A stretch of DNA of 64,000 bases from Cavenderia fasciculata (lineage: Eukaryota; Evosea; Eumycetozoa; Acytosteliales; Cavenderiaceae): NCBI RefSeq assembly GCF_000203815.1, contig NW_004457729.1:2976674-3040673 (forward strand), read 5' to 3'. The notes below the pieces were generated by a model. That model did no database searches and was not told the DNA's origin. It saw only the letters and a program-made list of their open reading frames with translations. Made by a program: the position numbers and the translations under genes. Numbering within the stretch: the first letter of the stretch is position 1; each line of letters starts with the position of its first letter. Shown here piece by piece: positions 59,589 through 64,000 of the stretch.

Positions 59589-62441
59589 TTTTTTTTTCTC
59601 TTCTATCCTATCTATATCTATCTATCTATCTATCTATATTATTTATATATATATATTATATATATATATATGTGTGTTGTTTGGGTTATTTTTGAATAAT
59701 TATATAATTATTTGTTTGGTTTGGGTGTTTATATGTACAATGTTGTTTTTTGTTGTTTTGTTGTTGGTTGTAACAACAACGCTTTCAACCAAGTTGTTGT
59801 TGTAGTTATTTTGTATTTTGTTATTTGGTTATTTGGTTATTTGTTTGTTTGGTTAACAAATATTAAAAAAACTCCAAGCAGTTAATAATGTGTTGTGGTT
59901 CAATATAATGTTTTTTGTTCAACAAGCAAGAGGGGAGTTTCTTGATAGTATTATTAATTAATTAAAAGAATGAATTGAGTAAATAAGATATGATCAAATT
60001 GTTGATTGATTGATTAAGAATTCTTTGATTTGTTATTATTGTTATTGAAATTGTCTAAGAGAGAGATGTCGCTATTGGTTAGTGTCTTTGTTTGTAATTA
60101 ATTAATTAATAAATTAATATTCTAGAAGTGTTGTTGTTGTTGTTGTTATTATTAAGTATGATAGTGATGAAATAGATCGTTTAATTGCACTTTTTAATGT
60201 TAAATATAACGCTGCTCCACTTCTTCTGTTTCTTTTTCTCTTTCTCTCTCTCTTTTGTTCTCTTTTGTAGCAATACGAATGATCAATATTCGTGCGAGTT
60301 GTGTGATTGATGTTACCTACCCTATTTCCTCTTCTCTTCTTTGTTCTCTTTAAAGAGTGTATGTAAGTATGTATATAGTAGTGTAGTAGTAGTACTAGTT
60401 ATTATGATGGATGGGATGTGATGTATTTATGTTATTGATATTTATTAAATTAAATCTGATTAAAAGATGTTGATATATTTATATTTATCATGTCTCTGTA
60501 TATATGTCTCTCTCTCTTTCTCTTTCTCTTTCTCGCTAGGCAGTAGTCGGGTTGATGCAAATGTTTGATGAAGGACGTACACGCACAACACAAAAAGAAT
60601 AAAAAAAATAATAATAATGGATGGTGTGTTTGGTAGTGTGTGTGTATTTGGTGGTTTGGGTGTGTATTGTATTGTAATGTTAATGTAGAGTGAGCTAACT
60701 ATCTATCTATCTTTCTCTTCTTTAATTTTAATTCTTTGGAGTCAAGAGTCAAGACGAAAAGTTCAACATGTTTTATGTTTTACCTACTTTAATAACGATG
60801 TGTGACTATAAATATATATTCCTAACTTGGGAGGTAGGTTGTTATGTTATCTATAGGTAAATAGATAGATAGTTAGGATAATGTTAGAATGATAAAGAGG
60901 ATGATGTGTGGTGTGGGTGTGGATGGATAGTCAAAGTGATTGTACACAATCGATGCGATAATAATAATAATTGTTAAATCCAAAAATTATTAACTGATCT
61001 GATGATCTATCAAATGTGAGACGTGTCGAGCATAGCATAGCAGAGGAGCCCTTTGGCCCTAATCTATCCACACGAGGATGATTGTGGTAGTTTGGAGAGA
61101 CAGACAACTCAACCCGCAACCTGCTCGAAACTGACAGGGATACATTTTCAAAATGGATGCTCTTGCGAAAATGAAACGACGTTTATACGGATCAGTCCCA
61201 CATTTGGGAAAAGATATTTTCGTTCATGTTATAACATGATAAGTCCTCTTTGCCGATCTTAAACCCATCTATTCCTGTCTCCTCTTTCTCAATGTAATGG
61301 TTGTGTAAGCAACAGTGGTGCATGAGGATCAGTACAATGGCCATCCATCTCGAAACTCTTCCTCTGCTCGCAAATGCACAACAACCCACAACTTTACAAT
61401 AACCAACGTGTAGAGAACTCACAGTAGATTTTTTAAAAATAATCTAATCCAATCAACTTTAACACATTAACCATCTATCTACGATCTCTCCTCCAATTTG
61501 TTCAAACAAACAAACAAACAAACCATTACACATTAGATAGTATCATGTACAAACTTTTTATTGTATACATAAATAAACAAAGAAAGATAATAACTATTTA
61601 ACTAGTTATCTTTAAATTGAATTGAGCATGACGTCAAGTAGATGAAAGTTTGAGAGAGATGTTGGCAATCGATTCTCGTTGTTGATGGGTGGGAGATGGC
61701 CGTTCAATTAAAATTGATTTTTTTTTTAAAACTCACTTGATTTGTGGTTCGCCTCTCACTCTTTTAAGGTGGCGATGAGCAAAGTGGCACTCAAAGTTGT
61801 GTGTGTGAGAAGATAGATAGATAAAGATAAGAAGAAATTTTTTGTATAGATCATCATCATCGTATACCCCTTCCTTTCATCCCTCACTCCCTTCTCCTCA
61901 TTTATTACTCGAGAGAGAGTAATAGTAGTACAAGTCGTAATTGGATTTTCAAGAGAGCAAAGCAAAGCAAAGCAAGCAAGATAATCAAAGAAAAGAAGAA
62001 GAACAAGCTACGCATAAAAAATATATACAGCAAACAACAGATTGGTCATCATAACATCATCAATATTATTGGTCGCTGTGTTATCATAATATTCGTAGTA
62101 GAGGGGTGTGCAAATATATATATATATAGACAGAATCTACAAAAAAGAGAGTTCGAACAACCAAAACTCGCATACATACAGATCTGTCAATATCTATCTA
62201 TCATAGATAGAGAGAGAGAGAGAGAAAGAGAAGAGATAGAAGTAGTCGTAGTAAAAGTAGAAGTAGAAGAAGTAGAAAATAGATAAAAAGGTAGAGAGAG
62301 ATATAGAACAACTGTGAAACTTTTTTTTACAAAAACAACACATCAACCACAAATAAGTTATACATATATATTTATATCTTTTGTGAATTCAAGAGAGAAT
62401 ATATACACAATATTATATTTATATATTTATATTATATATAA
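59589..62441. promoter_or_regulatory. Long divergent intergenic region, hybrid kinase / VPS9 gene
   Basis: 2.85 kb between two divergent starts, the longest spacer here. Mostly AT-rich with TTGTTG, ATCT, GA and AAAGC runs. 61000-61430 is less AT-rich and has short open frames on both strands that match nothing. The last 300 bases, rich in GATA and AGAGAG, are probably a long leader of the VPS9 gene. Both flanking genes are of signalling type, so complex promoters are plausible. Confidence 0.4.
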
Positions 62442-63965
62442 ATGGCTACACCATCCTCACCTATATTAGGATGTTCATCATCATCCACCCCAACACAATC
62501 ACGAGAAAGTAGTTTGAGTGGAAGAGAAAGTAGTTTGGGCGGACGCGAGCACAGTCTTGGAGGTCGCGACAACAACAATGGCGTGGCATTGCGCAGCAGC
62601 ATTGGTGGAATATCGTCGGGTATCAGCAAGATGAGTTCACTCTACTCAAAGGAAACAAAATATATATTGACATGCGACGTTGACCGACAGCGCGAGATTA
62701 ACGAGGCAGAGCTGTTGTTTCAGTCAATGCCCGAGCTGTCATACAATGTCACCAAAATCAACCAGTGGGGCAAGCACCAAAAGCGTGTGCTCAGACTCAC
62801 CAACAAGGGCGTCGCCAACGTGCGAAACGACGTCGTGTCGAGCCTCTATGAATACGCCGATGTCAGAGCCATCTACCTGCGCGATTCAGAGGTGTTTGTG
62901 CTCGAGTATAACGGTGCATCACACAACTATGTCTACAAGTCGTCGATTGGATACCAAATCGTGCAAGAGATCACGAGCAGACTCAACATGCGTCGTACAA
63001 CAGACAAGAAGAAACATGGCTTTGATATTGCCATGGAGTATCAAAAGAAACTCAAACAGTTAAACAATCGTCAGAGTGTCTTGATTATAGATGGAGGAAT
63101 AGGTGGAATAGATTCATCGTCATCGCTTCCCGTGGCGAGCAATGGTAGTAGCACTAGTATATCGCGATCACTGTCATTTGACAGCTCTGATTCGAGTAGC
63201 ATATCGTCGTCGTCGTCGCCTCCTCCGGGTGGTGCGGGTGACCCCGGGCTGGGGGACACGTCCGACGGCGAGGGTGACGGTGCCAAGCGTGTGCACAAGC
63301 GTGCCAGCAAGGTCACTCAGCTACTCGGCAACACCGAAGAACAACGTTTGCAAGCAGAGATTGATCGCATCACATTGTCACCACACTCGAATGAACGCAA
63401 ACAAATACAACAATTTTTAAACAACTTTAACGTACTCTTAAAGAATCCCACGACAGTTGTCATGATTGTGCGTCAGTTTATCGATACCACCAAACAGTCG
63501 ATCCTCAACGACACGGCTGGTCAGATCTCGAGGTTGTCTAGCTCGGTGGACAACTCGGTCCTTGTGTCGCCTGCCGACAAGGACTCACTCTCCATCACCA
63601 CAATTGTCGAAAAGAACCTCGAGAAAATCATCCTTCTCCCCGTCCACAAGAAGCTCTATTCAGTCATCTCGCAGCAAGTACAAAAGGAAGAGCAAATCCT
63701 ACAGGACAACCTCGCCAAACTCATCAGCAAACCTCAACAATTTTTTGGCATCAAAGACGAATTCATCACACCAAGCAACTGGAAATCAGCCATTTTAGAA
63801 CTGAGTTGTTTGGATCGGTGTGAAATTCCACATCATAAATTGGATACCATCTTGGCTTCAGCTCGTTCTATTTATAATTCAATCAACTATGAAAAAAGTG
63901 CAACTGGAAATGAAGACTTTTTCCTATCAGCCGATGATTTTTTACCTGTAACTATAAACTATTAA
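62442..63965 (+). CDS. PH-like plus VPS9-domain protein (Rab5-GEF type), 3' end beyond the window
   Basis: The open frame gives 507 residues. After a Ser/Gly-rich start there is a PH/FERM-C-like fold (~65-185: RVLRLTNKGVANVRN, DVRAIYLRDSEVFVLEY, IGYQIVQEITSRL). A Ser/Gly linker follows, then helices (IQQFLNNFNVLLKNP) and the VPS9 core: LEKIILLPVHKKLYSVIS, ILELSCLDRCEIPHHKLD, and SADDFLPV. SADDFLPV is the core motif of VPS9 domains and normally has ~60 more residues after it. Here it is followed by GTAACT and then a stop in frame, so I read an intron starting at about 63948 and further exons beyond 64000. VPS9 proteins activate Rab5-type GTPases on endosomes. Confidence 0.85.
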   Translation: MATPSSPILGCSSSSTPTQSRESSLSGRESSLGGREHSLGGRDNNNGVALRSSIGGISSGISKMSSLYSKETKYILTCDVDRQREINEAELLFQSMPELSYNVTKINQWGKHQKRVLRLTNKGVANVRNDVVSSLYEYADVRAIYLRDSEVFVLEYNGASHNYVYKSSIGYQIVQEITSRLNMRRTTDKKKHGFDIAMEYQKKLKQLNNRQSVLIIDGGIGGIDSSSSLPVASNGSSTSISRSLSFDSSDSSSISSSSSPPPGGAGDPGLGDTSDGEGDGAKRVHKRASKVTQLLGNTEEQRLQAEIDRITLSPHSNERKQIQQFLNNFNVLLKNPTTVVMIVRQFIDTTKQSILNDTAGQISRLSSSVDNSVLVSPADKDSLSITTIVEKNLEKIILLPVHKKLYSVISQQVQKEEQILQDNLAKLISKPQQFFGIKDEFITPSNWKSAILELSCLDRCEIPHHKLDTILASARSIYNSINYEKSATGNEDFFLSADDFLPVTINY

Positions 63966-64000
63966 TCATAACTAATCAAATCAAGATATTAATATTAATT

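Noticed and set aside
61192-61422. 76-codon minus-strand frame in the long promoter region
   Set aside because: Overlaps another frame on the + strand; no family and no splice partners.
1-64000. Search by eye for reverse transcriptase, integrase, transposase, long terminal repeats, tRNA genes and CRISPR arrays
   Set aside because: None recognised; repeats present are simple-sequence tracts and tandem gene copies.

Overview
The window looks like nuclear DNA of a social amoeba (dictyostelid). It is AT-rich, with short introns that mostly start GTATGT or GTAAGT and end in a T-rich AG. Proteins carry poly-Gln, poly-Asn and Ser/Thr runs. The gene set fits this group: a four-module hybrid histidine kinase like DhkD, a counting-factor-like GH25 protein, leishmanolysin-like proteases, RhoGEFs, and a BP74-type domain. 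Codon third positions are less AT-rich than I would expect for Dictyostelium discoideum, so a sister genus (for example Cavenderia) is possible; I cannot name the species. I recognised no transposon, tRNA, rRNA or CRISPR array.

Layout. 1-1.5 kb: 5' part of a RhoGEF gene running off the left edge. 1.7-10 kb: cpn10, BRX1, a mitochondrial-type CBS protein, spastin and an ankyrin-like protein. 10-18 kb: glycine decarboxylase (P-protein), site-2 protease and a secreted GH30 glycosidase. 18-24 kb is an accessory stretch for secreted proteins: a BP74-domain fragment without a start, relic exons, a GH25/counting-factor-like protein with a Ser/Gly tail, and two tandem Cys-rich surface proteins of no family I recognise. 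25-34 kb: RING-H2 protein, sphingomyelinase-like enzyme, DEAD-box helicase, FAHD1, pirin and a universal stress protein. 34-39 kb: two tandem leishmanolysin-like metalloproteases. 40-47.5 kb: PH-domain protein, a 65-residue secreted peptide, a Q/N-rich protein that carries what looks like a Swt1-type HEPN domain, and a small MYND protein. 49-54 kb: DH-PH-FYVE RhoGEF and an ER DnaJ. 55.8-59.6 kb: hybrid kinase. 62.4 kb to the end: PH-like/VPS9 Rab5-GEF gene running off the right edge.

The genes do not form one pathway. Shared themes are small-GTPase signalling at membranes (two RhoGEFs, one VPS9 protein, one PH protein), secreted or surface proteins likely to act in feeding or cell-cell recognition (GH25, GH30, BP74, leishmanolysins, Cys-rich pair), and housekeeping. 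Exon boundaries below were chosen by reading splice sites and checking that phases join; none is backed by transcript data. The most novel-looking items are the HEPN-like domain in a prion-like protein, the Cys-rich tandem pair and the twin-CX3C secreted peptide.
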